DNA of 64,000 nucleotides, taken from positions 77,716,661 through 77,780,660 of the forward strand of contig NC_034410.1 of assembly GCF_002078875.1 (NCBI RefSeq), read 5' to 3'. Positions 12,233 through 26,400 of this stretch are shown piece after piece. Position 1 is the first letter of the stretch. Each line of letters opens with the position of its first letter. The notes under the pieces are model-generated. The model worked only from the letters and a program-made list of their open reading frames with translations. It ran no database searches and was not told the DNA's origin. Both the position numbers and the translations under genes were made by a program. This DNA comes from Numida meleagris (lineage: Eukaryota > Chordata > Aves > Galliformes > Numididae).

Positions 12233-14669
12233 GGTGCCTTAAAATACCAGAGGTGAGACTAGAATTTTTACATTAGAATTGCAGACTGTATGATATTTGC
12301 ACGTTGAAGTTCTGAACATCTAAAATAGGATGAAAATGAATCTGAGTAGAATCATACCAGGATTTTTTCCTGTCTCAGTTTTCTTTCTTATTGTTGCTCT
12401 AAATTACTGACAGCATTGATGACATGCCTGTGGTTCTCCCTTGTTCAGACTATCTGCTGAAAGTGCTCAAAGAAGTGTGCACAAGGGGCTGTGAGACTGG
12501 ATAAAGGAACTCAGACTAGAGTTGAATGGTGATGACCTTCCTGGAGCCACCTGCAGTGAAAAGTATAGTGCTTGGATTTTTCCTGCTGCTGGGTTTGGTA
12601 ATGAACAAATGGTGCTTGCAGTAAGCAGAGAACACAAATGGGTTTTTTTAAAGAATATATTTTATCATCAGACCAATAAGAATTTGCTGTGATGGGATTT
12701 TTTTAATCACCTTATTTATTTTACATATAAAAGAGCCGAAGTTAAAATTTAAGGCAAGTTACCTGCTGCATTACACTACTAGCTCTCTGGGAAGCAAGGC
12801 TGCAGTGTAGTTGTCACCAGGAATGATCACCAATCTTAGACAACATCTGTGTTAGATTCAGCATTCAAATTTGGTGCACAGTCGTGACAAGGACCTCCAG
12901 CAAACATAATTTACAAGCAAAGACAGCACGGCTGCTATTTCTGTTCCTCTCTTCTGGGCTCTGAAGTCTAGCAGGATCTACTAAGCAATCCTAGAGCAAC
13001 TAAGCAATCTAAAATCTATGAAAGTGGTACTGTGTTTATTGAGTGAACTGAAAATCAGTTCAACTGCAGATCCTCCTAACATAATCATCTCTTGCCATAC
13101 ATATGCCCTGAACTGTTAAAGAAATTATAATACCTAAACAACAATGTATATTTATTTAATTAACAAATATTCCTTCCACGCATAGGAACAAGGGTTCCTC
13201 TTGTTAGATGCCATACAAACATAACAGGAAGATAGTTCATACCCTGAAAATCATGAAATCTAATTTCTCTGGAGTGCCTTAATATGTTCAAAGTATCACC
13301 CTTGTTTATTTGCCCAGAATGGTCAAAAAATCAATGTGAGATGAGGGAGGTTTTTTATTCCCTAAAAATGTAGCAATTCCTCCTGGCCTTCTGAAATAGA
13401 AAAGCTGCCTGCTCCTCAGGGAAGCTGTGTGCAATTTCAGAAGTTCTACTTTGGGTTTTGATTACAGCAGTTTTCTTCCCAACGCTCAGCTATACTTCCA
13501 GGCTCCTTCCATATTCAACATTGAAAGACTTTACAATACAGGGTTCTATAATAGAGTAGGAAGAACACCATCAATTTTCCTTTCTTTCTCCCCTAAGCTC
13601 TGCAGTGCTGTTTGTTAGAAGCATAATGAAGGCATTGTAGACTTAGTAACACAATTGCCAGTATTTTTTAAGCACTAAATTGTCCTACCTGCTACAGAGG
13701 TGCATGACTTCTCAGAACAGAACCCTTTCCTATTTCTTTTATTGGTTTCTGTCTTATACAACCAATGCTGCAGCTTAGATGAAAAGCAGAGAGAATAAGA
13801 AGAGCAATGGACATTGTGGAAGAAACACAAGAGAGTGAAAATATGAAGGTACACTCCAATACCTGTTGAATTCATATTTTTCTTTGTATTGACATACAGT
13901 TGCAAGAAAATAAAATACTTCCTTTCCTCCTTTGCTGAGAAATGGCTGCCTGTCTCCTTTATGTGTATTAGTCTGAGATGAAATGTATATTTGCTTATAA
14001 ATTTAACCAGGTCTCATGTGTAGCAGTTGTGAACTGAGGCAAGAAAAATAATATTGATAAAGTTAAAAATATTGTTTCAGGGAAACTCAGAAAATAATAC
14101 CAAAAAATTGTCTCAAACTTTCTGAACTTGAAACTAATGTCTTCACCAGTGTGGCACAGAACCAAAATCAATGACAATAGATTAAATGTAATACACTAGA
14201 TGTAATGGCTGCATTTTGGAAGAAACGGAATCTCAAATTGTCTTTATCAATGCTGCTAAAAAAAAAGGTCTGGTACATGTAGAATTTAAATGCACTGCAA
14301 TCCAAGTGAATGAGGATGTATGCAGGTGATACTATCTAACATGTATTTTGCTTCAAGAGACAGAACTCTGGGATATCTTTCCAGTGCCTGTGGGTATGAT
14401 CATCTGCTATAGCCCTGTCACAAAGTATTCCTAATCTAACCAATACTGAAGCTAGGTAAATTCAATTGAAGATTTTGGGCTTTAGTGACTACTATGTATG
14501 GTAAAACCCTTGTAGCTACTGAAACTAGTTGGAAAAAATTTCCAGATCCATTTTCATTTCATGCATATTTTTTCAATTTCACCTCTATTTCCTAATGCAA
14601 TGTTTACTGGAGATAGTACAATTCTGAAACAGTGGTGAGATGTGCTGCCTCATTACATGTTGAGAAATA

Positions 14670-15065
14670 ATAGAATCATAGAATCATTAAGCTTGGAAAA
14701 CACCTCTAAGATCACCCAGTCCAACCATCAACTCATCAGCACCAGGCCCACTACCCATGTCCCTCAATGCCACACCTACACGTTCCTCAAATACCTCCAG
14801 GCAAGGATGGTGACTCCACCACCTCCATGGGCAGCCTGTCCCAACACCTCACCACTCTTTCTGAGAAGAAATTTTTCCTAATATCCAACCTGAATCTCCC
14901 CTGGTGCAACTTGAGGCCATTTCCTCTCATCCTATCACAGTTAACTGGTAGAAAAGGGCAACCCCCACCTTGCTAGAACCTCCTTTCAGGGAGTTGTAGA
15001 GAGCAATAAGGTCTCCCCTGAGCCTTCTCTTCTCCAGTCTAAACAAACTCAGTTCCTTCCAACTT
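14670..15065 (-). mobile_element. CR1 LINE 3' fragment
   Basis: The + strand begins with ATAGAATCATAGAATCATTA, the reverse complement of a CR1 8-bp tail. It continues through the 3' UTR (CCTCTAAGATCACCCAGTCCAACC) and ORF2 C-terminus (CTCCACCACCTCCATGGGCAGCCTG, TTTCTGAGAAGAAATTTTTCC) to the segment encoding the EKRRL motif near 15025-15065. It carries stops and indels and is non-functional. Confidence 0.95.
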
Positions 15066-18000
15066 TTTGTCTACATGGGGGAGAAGGGACTTTTGCTGAT
15101 ATCTGGAATTGGCTCATGCAAAGGACTGTTGCTGCAGAAATAATGTTTTTTTGAACTTAATCTAAAACTCACCAGGGGAAATGAGAAATCATTATTTCCA
15201 GCAAGATTCTAGGCAGGTCACTGGCAAGCACAAGTGACCACATTCCATCTGGTTAAGCCAGACAAACTAAGTGGTGGGGGAAAATGTTCATATTCCATTT
15301 TCTCTGAGCATTTGCTGTTTTCAGACATTTATACTAAAAATTGACATTGTTTTGAGACTTTTTTGTCTTGTGAAGGTGATGTTAATTGCTAAAGAAATAG
15401 GTTACCCACTAGAGAAAGAGTTGTGAGAGAGCCGAGCATCCAAATGCCTGCTTTATTTGCTATTTAAGAGGTAATTTCAAAATTTAAAGCTGCCCAAAGT
15501 GTCTGCTGGATAGCTTGGAGGTAGAAAGGGCAGTGAGAAAAACCCATAGGGAATTATTTCTGTTTGGTTGAGCAGCTCAGAGTGCTTGTCAAGCATTAGT
15601 GGCGTAAGTTACTTTGACTTCATGAAATGACAATCAGAGCATGGCCAAGATGAATTCACAGATTAAGTGACAGCCTTGGATTTCAATCAAGCTCTCATCT
15701 TAGCAAGGACTGTTTTTTTGGTCATATTTTTTGTCTTGACAGCAGGCTCCACATGTTGATTATGATCTCTGTTCCTTTCATCAGTTTCCACACCTCTGAG
15801 AAACGTAAACAAAAAATATAAGGAACCCAAAATATTGTCCCATTTAGCAGACCTAAAGGGCTCCAGCTCTAAAAGGGCCACTGTCTATAAGCAGGTTAAG
15901 ATCATAACTCTGACCTGTCAAAAACCACAATTTAGAGATGATTTTTTAAGAAATAGAAACAAAAATAGTTATTATTACCTGTCTCTTTTGTGTGGCCCTT
16001 CTTCCAGAAGGAGTCCTAGAATTTGTTGTGAGTTTCTGGATACAGAATTTCACAACTGGATGACAGTTTAGATGTGATGTAAACAACTTGCTATATGAAA
16101 AATGAAGTACAGAAAAATGTTCATTAAAAGCTGAAAATGAAATCATTATATTAAAAGGTAGCACAGTTAACACTAAAAAAAAGGGTATCTTAGAATACAG
16201 AGTAGAATTTAAGCTATGGAATTGATTCACTGACAGATAAAATAGAAGCAATTTAGAGAAAAGTTAACGGAATTTCAAAGATTACACACTTAAACAACTG
16301 ATTTCAACTTAATGGCTGGCAGACCTCTGTCTACCTTTCGCATTCACTGGCATGCTTTTCCTTCTCTGTTTTTCAGAAATGGCAAATACAGGATGGATGG
16401 GACATCCATCAACAGTGAGACTCAGTTTTCAAAAGCAATCTGAATGACTATCAGAATTAGAGAGTACAGGATTTGCAGGATGGATAAGGTGGTCAACAAA
16501 GGGGGAAATACAGCAGGTACAGTTGAAATAATGTCAGTAGAAGGTGATAAGTGGAGTTTTTTAAGTATCACTCCTAAAACTTTTTTTAGTATTTTCATCA
16601 ATAGCATTTTCATAAGGAAGGCATATGTTAGGCTGGGATCCATTACCATAAAACAGGACTGCTGAATGACCACAAGGACTGAAATAAAGAAAATGAGAAT
16701 GAAATCAGTATTACCATATGCAAGGTGATGCACTTAAAAAATATTGTATATCTCAGCTATGAATTGGGAGTTCCTTTGTGGAAATAAATGATAAAATACA
16801 AAACCAGTAATCTCAGCTAATTCTTTACAGGTCAAATAAAAACCATCAAGAAGATTGAGGTCAGGGAAAACAAATACAAAGCATTTCAAGTGCAGAAGGG
16901 AAAATGCTAGTATAGTAAAAGATATTGGTGGGACTCCATCAGGAATACAAGATAAATTCCTGACTATCAGTGCTGAAAAACAGGAGTGCAAAATAGAACA
17001 GGTACAGATGACTACAAAATTATGTCTATGCTGTGGATATGGGCACCTCACAGCATTTCTTTCTAAAAGAAAGTTAGGAAAAAAGGAAAGTTAGCAAAAA
17101 GTTAGGAGGCTTTTGCTGGAGGCTATTGCTGTTCCACTCCATATGTGTGCCTTGATTTTCTTCCAAAGCAAATGGGTGGAAATGGAGCCGTGAACCTCCA
17201 GATTTCACCCCAGTGCAGAACCTACAGTCCAGAAGACAAGTTTCACTCACCATGTGAATAAAAGTCTGTAACTATTTATAATTTAAAAGAGACAAAAAAA
17301 AAAAGCTTGTTCTTTCCTAATGTTGAAAATGAAGTCCTATGTGGAACAATTGTTATCTATAAATAGAGAAGAGCATTAATACCAGGAAGAGAGAAGATCT
17401 AGATGATAAACCTATGATAAAAGCAAATGGATAAAAGCAGCCTATATCCGTGTTTAGCTGGGTTCATAGCAAATATCAAAGCAGTGAAATTATGGGCAAT
17501 GTTTCAAAAGGAGACCTAGCAGTTTTCAAGCATTATTGCTTTTACAGATGGAATTTCAAGTGCCCGGGAAGAGGATTGTCAGATTTTGTGCTTGTGAAAG
17601 GAGAGGCCGGGAACAAAACCTGCAGAGACTTCCTTTGCAAAATTTCCCCTCTACAATTGTTTGATGGTTGTTTCTCATTTATCATTAGTTTTTATTTAGC
17701 CACTTTCATTACATACACTGACTGCTGACAGCATTGCATTAGCACAAAAGCAGGTGAGATTGCATTAAACGATTTGCAGAAATGTAACTATATTACGCCA
17801 ACAATTTTACCTATATCAAACAAACCTTTGTTCCAGTAAAGAAATACTAAGTTTGTTACACAGCATTTGTCATTATGGTGCACTAACTACTAATGATTAT
17901 TTAAGATCTTACTAAATACTTGATGATGACATATACCTCATGTCATCGTTAAGTATGGAGATGCAGGTAATCTTCCAAATTTCTCATTTATAGCCACACA

Positions 18001-21000
18001 GAGGAGTCACTATACATTTTGAGTTCTAGAGGCTAGATCATGAGCAGCTAACTGCCTCATTAGGAATAAGTGTTTAACACTTGAACTTTTAAGAACTCAA
18101 TTTTTCTGTTCTCACTGGTTCAAGTCCACTGAAAACTAAATTTTTACCGGGAAATTCCTTGAGGATCTAGCAGCACCCAAATCCCTTTGCTATTAAGCAG
18201 ATCAGAAACTGTCCCTCTTCTGTTCTTTGCCATAATATAAACTATCTTTCCTCCATCTTGTTTTCAGACCTACAGAAGGCATTTGTAGAGGTAGCCTGTG
18301 ACCCGGTAAAGATTCATCCCCTGCCATTCAAAGATTTTGGGACTCTGTTAATGGCTTCTGACTTGGTATTAGCAAGTGACTTGGAGGTGTAGATCCCACA
18401 CCAAGAGCAAGGCAACTAAAAGTAACGCACACCTGTGTGGCACTATTGCCTGCTGGAGCAGATACTCACACTGCAACCCATGGAAAAACCAATGCAAGAG
18501 CAGGCAGATGTTCCAGAAGGAAAAGTCCTAGCTTCACATTCTGGATCAAGAATGTGAGGAGGAGAAGCTATGTCTACCACTATGCACTGGCTTTACATTC
18601 TCCATCCTCCCTCTGTCTCTTGCAGGGGTAAAGAAGCCTGAATTAGTGAAGTTGAGCCTGGGAAAGGGAAGAGGAAAAGGCTTTTTTTTTTTTTAAATGT
18701 GTGTCTTTTTGTTTCTCACTGACAAATCTATCTTAACTGGCAATAAACTAATATCACCAAATTGAGCCTGTTTCGCATACAACAGTAAGTGGTAAGTTAT
18801 GTCACTGTATTTTTCTTGAACCAAGAGCTTCTCATACCTGTTATTTTATTTTCCCATCCAGCAGTGTGTGAGCAACCAGGTTGGAGTCTGTTAGCCAAGG
18901 CTACCCCACCACGTAGTTATGTCTGGAAGACGAAAAAAAATAACTGCTCAATGAAACAGTCAAGATAAATATTGGGACTTCACTCTTTCAAGAGTCATTC
19001 TCTATAGCTGTATTTTTTTTCTCTATCATATGTATGCCAAAGGGTTGTTGTTTTTTTAAACAAAGTTAGAGGCTCCTGTTTCACATCTGTAACTCTTGCT
19101 GCAGCACACCTACCCACAGAAGATCTTTTTTCAATCATTATGTAGCAAGGATAGCAAATTCTCTTTCTATTCAAGGAATACTAATTTGAGTGCCTCTTTA
19201 TTATAGTACCCTAAACTTTTTTGAGGGCAGCACCTACACATATTTGCCTCTGAAGAATTATACGCTCATGATAAAACTGTCAACTTCTTACATTTCTGAA
19301 CATTTTAAGATAGTACAAAGCAATTCCCGCTGTAATAGCTCACTACATTGACTTGGTATTCAAGGCCCAATGTGTGCATGCTCAGAAGGTGTCATGTTCT
19401 GGAATCAAGCACAGCGAAGTGCTGGACTGTCAGGTGAAGCAGGCTGAAGCTTTAGATCGTGAGTGTAAAACAACCATAGTTTCAGACCTCAGAGAAGCCT
19501 CCTTCAGAAATCTAATGTGGATTTGAGAAATTACAATGACCAAAATGTTTTTAGCACACTTTCTGTGATTTACTGTAGCACATCCCATACTCAGACAGTT
19601 GCTCAGAGGACGCAGACTCTGAATAACTCAAAGACTAGTGACGTCTTCATGGTGGTTTTTTTTTCCTGCTTCTGAGGGACAGATGAGGAAAAAAGCTAGG
19701 TTTAATAATGTCGCTTTGTAATAGAACAGAACAGTGATCTAATCTTTGTTTGTTCTTTCCACTTGCCTACACAGAGAAATTAGTTATTTATCAAGTGCCG
19801 ATGCAAACACAATAACTTTTCTAACCTGTGTATTGGAGACATGAGTTTGGAGAGAGAAAACCTGTTGCACGCTTACCTCACTCAGTACAGCCCAGAGTTA
19901 ACTGATATGGACAACAGATGCTTTTATTCAGTTTAAAATGGTAGGATGATTCAAAGGCACGTATTTACCTGAGAAAACTTATATTCTGTTGTTCAGGCAG
20001 GGTTGAATAATCTTCTCTGAGGGCGTGGACAATGTCTGAGGGCATGGATGAAGTCGGACAGTCAGACAAAGACAGCATTCCTGCTCACAAATTTTACTCA
20101 CTCCCTAACTTGTGGGAGAAGCGACATGCTGACTTGTTTCCATGGATATGGCATAGCACAGTACAGCCAAGGCACAGCTAGAAGGGGACAACACAGCCCT
20201 TCAGACATACCCACTGGAATATAGTTATCTTAGGGACTGGCACTGTTTCTTACCTCCTAGTGGGCTGGTCAGACTTCTGACACAATTCTGCCTGCACCAG
20301 TTCCTTAATGTGACCACCAAAAGTCCTTGTGGGTGCTACACTCATACAACTACTCAAGCAAAAGATCTTTAAGCAGAAAGATCTACAAACACACGTCCCT
20401 CTTCCTGCTGTGTCCTTTCACAGCCCCTTCCAGCCCTGCTCTCTAACAGTCTAACAGGCTTCATCAGATTCCTAGCTGCAGCAAGTACTGTGTTAACCCT
20501 CTGCATCTGTAGGGAGCTTGAGCCAAGTCCTAGCTTTTACCTGACATATCTTAGCATACAACTATTTTACTGACTCCCAGATTCTTACTATACACCTCCT
20601 CCTGTCAGCTTCAAGACCAAAAAACATTTCCTAAATCTGCCTGTTAACTTCCTCATGAGAATAGATGAATATTCCACTGCTTTCCCCCCCTCCCCATCCC
20701 AACGTAACAATCCAGACACAGAAACCACACTTCTCCCTACAGCCTCCCACAGCCCTTTTAAGGGAGTGCAATGTATTCCATCTGTAAACTTCAGCTACCT
20801 GTTACAGGGTTATACAATTTGTCTTCAAGCAGCAATGAGATCTATCTATTAATTATTAGCAACAGAGAGAGATTGATTTGAGCCTGCCTTAGTTGTTCCT
20901 ATGGTTATATAAAACAAAAAAGAATGTTCTGTACACATTTGTAATGAGTTATGCAAGAACACAACATTAAGGAGATACTGCTATCTTTGCAGGGATAATT

Positions 21001-21532
21001 CTTGCCTCGAACACATGGAGTTCTAGCATTTTCCTGTCTCTGGTCTGAGTATATTTTTATCCTCATTTGGTTTTGATAGCATCTGCTTTAGAGAAACAGT
21101 ATGTTTCCTTGCATTAAACAACTGCTGTACATAGGGGCTAAGGAAAATTACTTAAAAGCTTAAACTCTTTTCTTTTGGTTGTGTGTCTTTCAAGGCTGCT
21201 GAAAATAGTTTGATAAAAGGCACATTGCTTGCTTCAGTAATTATAAACTGATAAATGTTTCTGAATGCCACAGCTGCAAAGATCTTCACTAGTCTCCTTC
21301 AGTTTCCTCACTACAAGCCTGCAGATCATTATGTCTCTGTTGGGAACACAATAGTATTAGGAAAATTAAACTGTTTTTGAATACACTGAAAAAGAGAGGA
21401 CTGCACAATGGTGCAATCTCTATACAGTTGTCAAAGCCTATTAACAGTTCTCCTCTGTAATGCTGTTTTTCATAATGCTGTTAATATTACATATACTCAG
21501 CGTCAGTCCTCTTAGGTTAAAACTTCACTGTA
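15066..21532. other. Long unique non-coding stretch
   Basis: About 6.5 kb with no confidently recognised element. A phrase near 16720-16735 (GCAAGGTGATGCACTTA) faintly resembles the CR1 ORF2 segment, but the surroundings do not support it. A 19-base imperfect tandem duplication lies at 20016-20053. All open frames are about 105 codons or shorter and have no family signature. Confidence 0.5.
20016..20053. repeat. Imperfect 19-bp tandem duplication
   Basis: Two adjacent 19-base units beginning TCTGAGGGCGTGGA and TCTGAGGGCATGGA. They differ at a few positions. Probably a small slippage duplication. Confidence 0.6.
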
Positions 21533-21640
21533 AAAATCATAGAAAAATTACAGTGGAAAAGGACCTCTGGAGGTCCCATAGATTAGACTTCTACTCTAAA
21601 TAGAATTTGCTTCAGAGATATGCTGGGTTCCTCAGGGTTC
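21533..21640 (-). mobile_element. Decayed CR1 3' end, opposite to its neighbour
   Basis: The + strand reads AAAAATCATAGAAAAATTAC, then GAAAAGGACCTCTGGAGGTCCCATAG, matching the reverse complement of a CR1 tail and 3' UTR. Similarity fades after about 21600. It abuts a + strand CR1, so the two copies are fused tail-outward. Confidence 0.7.
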
Positions 21641-21663
21641 CTCAGTATAAGGGTACCTCCCTT

Positions 21664-21995
21664 ATGAGGAAACGCTGAGAGAGCTGGGACTGTTCAGCTT
21701 GGAGAAGAGAAGACCGAGATGGGATCTTATCAATGCTTATAAGTATCTAATGGGTGGTAGTCGAGTGAGTGGGGCCAGGCTCTTTTTAGTAGTGTCCAGC
21801 AATGAAACAAGGGGCAATGGTCACAAACAAGAACATAATCTACGCAGAGAGTTTGTGGAGTCTCCTTCTCTGGAGATATTCAGAACCTGACTGGACGCTT
21901 TCCTGGGCAAACTACTGTAGGGAACATGCTTTAGCAAGGGGATTGGACTAGATGATCTCTAGAGGTCCCTTCCAACCTCTACAAGTCTGTAATTC
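21664..21995 (+). mobile_element. CR1 LINE 3' fragment with internal deletion
   Basis: It opens with the ORF2 segment for YEE(T)[18 protein letters not shown] and continues through GGSRVSGARLFLVVSSNETRGNG. At about 21845-21855 it jumps from NLRREF directly to VESPSLEIF, losing the block that normally encodes [18 protein letters not shown]. The 3' UTR block GGACTAGATGATCTCTAGAGG and a decayed tail follow to 21995. Confidence 0.9.
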
Positions 21996-22868
21996 AATAT
22001 TTCTGTGCAGGGAGAGCCATGGGAAGAGCTCCCTGAAAAGCACTGCATTACATATTAGATGAGCAGAAGAAAGGAGAGAGGTAGAAGGTGGAATGGGAAA
22101 GAATATGAAGGCAGAAAAAGAAAGGTTTGTGTTAGGCTGCCCACTTACTGGAGGAACGGCTTTCTTATTTAATCATTGTTCAGCTTGTACTAGTAACAGC
22201 CATTCTATGAAAATATATTTTCTCAAGTACTGATTTATTTGTCCTCTTTGTAATGCAAAGCAAGAACATTCAGATAGTTACATTAACAACAGGCCGTGGT
22301 TTTGGCTCTGTTCTGCCTCAGTTGTACTTTATATACTCAGTAGGATATGAATGAATTGAGTTAAAATTGGTCTAAACAGTAAACAACTGAATGCTCTACA
22401 GAGGGAACACCTCCAGATGTTCTATATGAGGAGTGTGATGGCTCTGTACCATCAGCTTTTGGCCTCCATCAACATTTCAGAGAAAAAATGGTAAGCAGGC
22501 AGGGAGAGTAAGAAAATTATGATTGATATGCACAATGTTTCAGTGGCCCTAATGAGCACAGCCACCCCTAAGAACCAGGACTGCCACTGAGAAACAGAAG
22601 AGCTCTAAGGCACTAGTTTAATATACTTACAGTGTCTGATCAGAGCATGACTCCCCTACTATGAAAGGATGGCTGAGCAAAATGAAGCTGCATGTATCTC
22701 ATAACTGGTCATCTGTCCTGATCCTGTAGAACCCTTGGCTGAAATCAGTATATTACATAAGGAAGGTTTTCACAGATTGTTAGAATAAGAAAAAGCAAAA
22801 ACCAGAATTTGATATCAAGTATTTGTGTTGGGAATTCTAGAAGTCTGACACACACACGTACATTCTCA
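21996..22868. other. Unique spacer, nothing recognised
   Basis: About 870 bases between two CR1 copies. No gene, RNA or repeat is recognised. Confidence 0.5.
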
Positions 22869-23402
22869 CAGAATCACAGAATCAATGTCAGGGATCGGAA
22901 GGGACCTCAGAAGATCACCTAGTGCAATCCCCCTACTGGAGCAGGAACACCTAGATTAAGTCACACAGGAACGTGTCCAACTGGGTTTTGAATGTCACCA
23001 GAGAAGGAGACCCCACAACCTCTCTGGGCAGCCTGTTCCAGTGTTCTGTTACCCTTACCATGAAGAAGTTTTTTCTCATAGTTATGTGGAACCTCCTGTG
23101 TTCCAGCTTGCACCCACTGCCCCTTGTCCTGTCTTTGGATGACACTGAGAAGAGCCTGGCTCCGTCCTCCTGACAGTCACCCTTTACATAAACATTAATG
23201 AGGTCATCCCTCAGTTTCCTCTTTTTCAATCTAAAGAGACCCAGCTCGCTCAGCCGTTCCTCGTAAGGGAGATGCTTCACTTCCTTAATTATCTTTGTGG
23301 CTCCGCACTGGACTCTCTCAAGCAGTTCCCTGTCCTTCTTGAATTGAGGAGCCCAGAACTGGACACAATATTTCAGATGCAATCTCGCCAGGGCATAGTA
23401 GG
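22869..23402 (-). mobile_element. CR1 LINE fragment with open ORF2 C-terminus
   Basis: On the minus strand the frame 23436-22951 is open for 161 codons and ends at the natural ORF2 stop. It reads [20 protein letters not shown], then [57 protein letters not shown] and [19 protein letters not shown], a continuous collinear match to the CR1 reverse-transcriptase C-terminal extension. The 3' UTR lies at about 22869-22950 and its terminal 8-bp repeat is reduced. The catalytic palm and endonuclease are absent because of 5' truncation, so it is not autonomous. Confidence 0.95.
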
Positions 23403-26400
23403 TTGTATACTGTCCAACTGATTTGATTTTAAGCATTTGCCTAAAAGATTCATTTTACTATTTAGCAAGTTCTTCTTTGCTTTATTTTACTGTGATTTGG
23501 GATATTTTTCAAGGAAAAAAGAATTATTATATTGATCATATCATATTGATAAATCTAGTTTATGCATTTTTTTCTTCCTTGGGAGAGATAAGGACATTAA
23601 AATCATTTTAATAAGACATGAATTGGAAATGAAAATTGTCATTCAAATTCTGTGAAATGGAGTACTGTAGAATTTTTTTTTAGTCAGTTCCCATTGATTT
23701 GTTTCTGTTAATCTAATTGAAAACTGATGTTAATAGTTATAATGCATATTTAGAATATATGCCAGGAAAATGTAATCTCACCAGTTCTGATCAGTTTTTT
23801 CATAGTCTTTCTACTAACAGAATATAAAGAGATATTTGAGCGGACAGTATTTTAAACTGCATTTTAAAAGAGGAAAGGAAAAAAACTGGGTTAATTTGAT
23901 AACAAATAATAGAACTCAAATAATTTTTTATCTTCTCCCCCTAAAATATAACTTAGGCATTTGAACAGGATTGACTTAATATTACAAAATGCGCAAGAAC
24001 TATCAAATGATGACAAAGCAAAATCGTTTGAATTTTGTCCATATGGTGCAAAGTAGACAACAGTCTTGACGCAAATCAGAATGCCTGTTTGACATCAGGA
24101 TTTCTGCCAAAACATAAATGGTTGGGACAGCATTCATGTCTTCTTCTAAAAACATACAACTTGACTGTACTGTCAAAATATGAAGCAAAACTTCATGTAG
24201 TTTTCTAACCTGATGCACTAACAGAATCTGAATGTTCCAAATCTAAATGTTGACAAGGTCTGAGAAAGAAAATATAGCTCTCATAAGAACGGAAAATAGA
24301 GTGATAAATGGATGAGACAGAAACTACACGTGAAGATTAATTAGGTGTCTAAAGATAAAGAATGTGCACCAGTAGCAATAAAAGAGTGCAAATGTCTATA
24401 AATAGAATAATTTGTTTTTAATTCCAAGAAAAGAGAAGATAGTGGCCTCAGTGACATATAGATATCAGACGACAAAAAGCCACAGTCTTCAATGGACTAA
24501 CAATCCTATTTGGAGTCATATGAAACACAGTAAAAAATATTAAGTTCAGCAAAATGCATTTTCACATAACTCTTTCATTAGTAGCCTGATTTTGATAGAT
24601 GCAAAGCACTGACTTAATTTCCCTGTTCTCTGAGGTGTCTGGAACTGACAGTTCTGAGGGCCTTTTAAAACCTCACAGCAAAGAATATGTACTCTAGGAT
24701 ATTTAGTACATGATGGACGTGGTGAAAAGTGCCTGAATTTGCAGTCTAACAACCTGCAAAGTTCCGATCTCAGGAGCCACCCTGTACCCAATTACATCAG
24801 GTAACATCTAGAGTCAGTTTGCAATTCACTCAGACAAGATCACTGAGTTCTTTCAAGATTATCTACCTGAAAAATCACAGAGGTAGATAACACTGTACGG
24901 TAACTTTCTTTGCCATGAAAATAAGGTTATTTATCAGTAACTACAGGGTATGCCCAGCTAAGGCCTGATTTTTTTTTTAACGTGGAAGTACCACATACAG
25001 TGCAAACCCTTCTTGCATGAATTATGGCATGTCCAGGGCAGCACCACTTGAAAAAATTCCACTGAGATCTTAGACTCTGAAGGAGCATTTGTGACTGTGG
25101 GCATGGCCCTTTCTGGAAGAAAAGAAAATTTCAGCAGCTTGGGAGCTCTGAGCGCAAAGATTCTCTGACAGCAGAAAATCCTGCCTTAATCCTCCTGCAA
25201 ATTCAGGTTCTGTTCAAACGCTGCATTTGAATCCCTTTAAATATAGAAGTGAGGAGCTATGTAGTAGGTATGATACCCACTTTTGTGTGGATGTGGCAGT
25301 GACAAATATCGTACTACAGAATAAATTCAGGAAAAGAATCAGTAGTGAAATACATGCTATTGAAAGGGAAAAAAATGATTTTTAATAGTATCAAAACTTA
25401 CCAGAGAACTGGCCAAGTGTTTTATTGTTAGACTGGGGTGGTCCTTTACAATATGCAATTATTTGTTCTATTTCATGTAAAGAAAGAAACATTTTTGCAT
25501 CTTTGTAAATGTCAGGTTGTCCAGAAATGTTTTGGATTCTCCATCCTTAAAAAGTTTCAAAAGTCACTTGAACAAGGCACTGAGCTACCCTGCACACCTT
25601 TGAAGGCCTCCACTTGCTAACATCCCAGGAGATCACGATCTATATTTCATGCTGTTAAAGGAGGAGGTACAAAGCTTGCCATCTCAGTTCATTTTGTGCT
25701 TAGGTTCACTGTGACATAAAAGTTCTGTGACAGAGACAAAAACACTGAGAATCTGAACAGTAATGCTAAGTATCTCTTTCTCCTGTCAGAAGCACCTCTT
25801 TGGCTTTATTGTCCTGGGAAAAACACTAGCAAAGACATGCTTTTTTACTTCGTTGCTTGAGTTTTGGTGAGCTTCTGCTGTGATTGGCTTCCTGATAGCC
25901 TCTGGGAGAACTCTCTTCAATGATTCTTTGTGCTGAACTTCACAGACATGTTTTTTTGGTTTGGGTTTTTTTGTGATTTTTTTTTTTTTTTTTTTTTTTA
26001 GCAATTCCTGCAATGGAATTAAAATTTAAATGGAACCATTACCAAACTGCGATAGCTCGTTCTCCAAGCACATAGGTATAACCACACAACTACCATCCCT
26101 CCACTACTCACACACATGTTCCTGGCAGCTATGAATGAGCATCTATGCAAGCCTCTTCCAGTCTATGAATATGCAATTGCATAAAATCTTCCCTCTCTGT
26201 AACACACCGATCTTTTCCTGCTGCATATCATTACTGCCTTCTCTCCATCCTCTCCACTGGTAACAGAGCAAATACTTTCTGACTTCAGTTAGCCTGCCTT
26301 CCCTTTCTCCCATTCAAAGAAGCTCAGCTCCTCTGAGACAGAATTGTTTGTCATATGATTTTCTGGCAAAGAAAATAAGAGAAGTCTGTTTTATTTTTTA

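Larger units (their letters stand above)
11051..14669. other. Non-coding stretch with one long orphan frame
   Basis: Mostly AT-rich unique sequence. It holds the longest open frame of the window (11071-11583 +, 170 codons), which I do not recognise and consider probably fortuitous. A TTTC-rich tract lies near 11691-11710 and an (AAAT)n run at 12212-12232. No other element is recognised. Confidence 0.5.

Noticed and set aside
16440..17100. Possible ancient CR1 piece (GCAAGGTGATGCACTTA near 16720)
   Set aside because: Only one short phrase resembles CR1; neighbouring sequence does not align in order, so chance similarity is likely.
25977..25999. Poly-T as the A-tail of a minus-strand processed pseudogene
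   Set aside because: Sequence to the right shows no gene body, polyadenylation signal or target duplication that I can identify.
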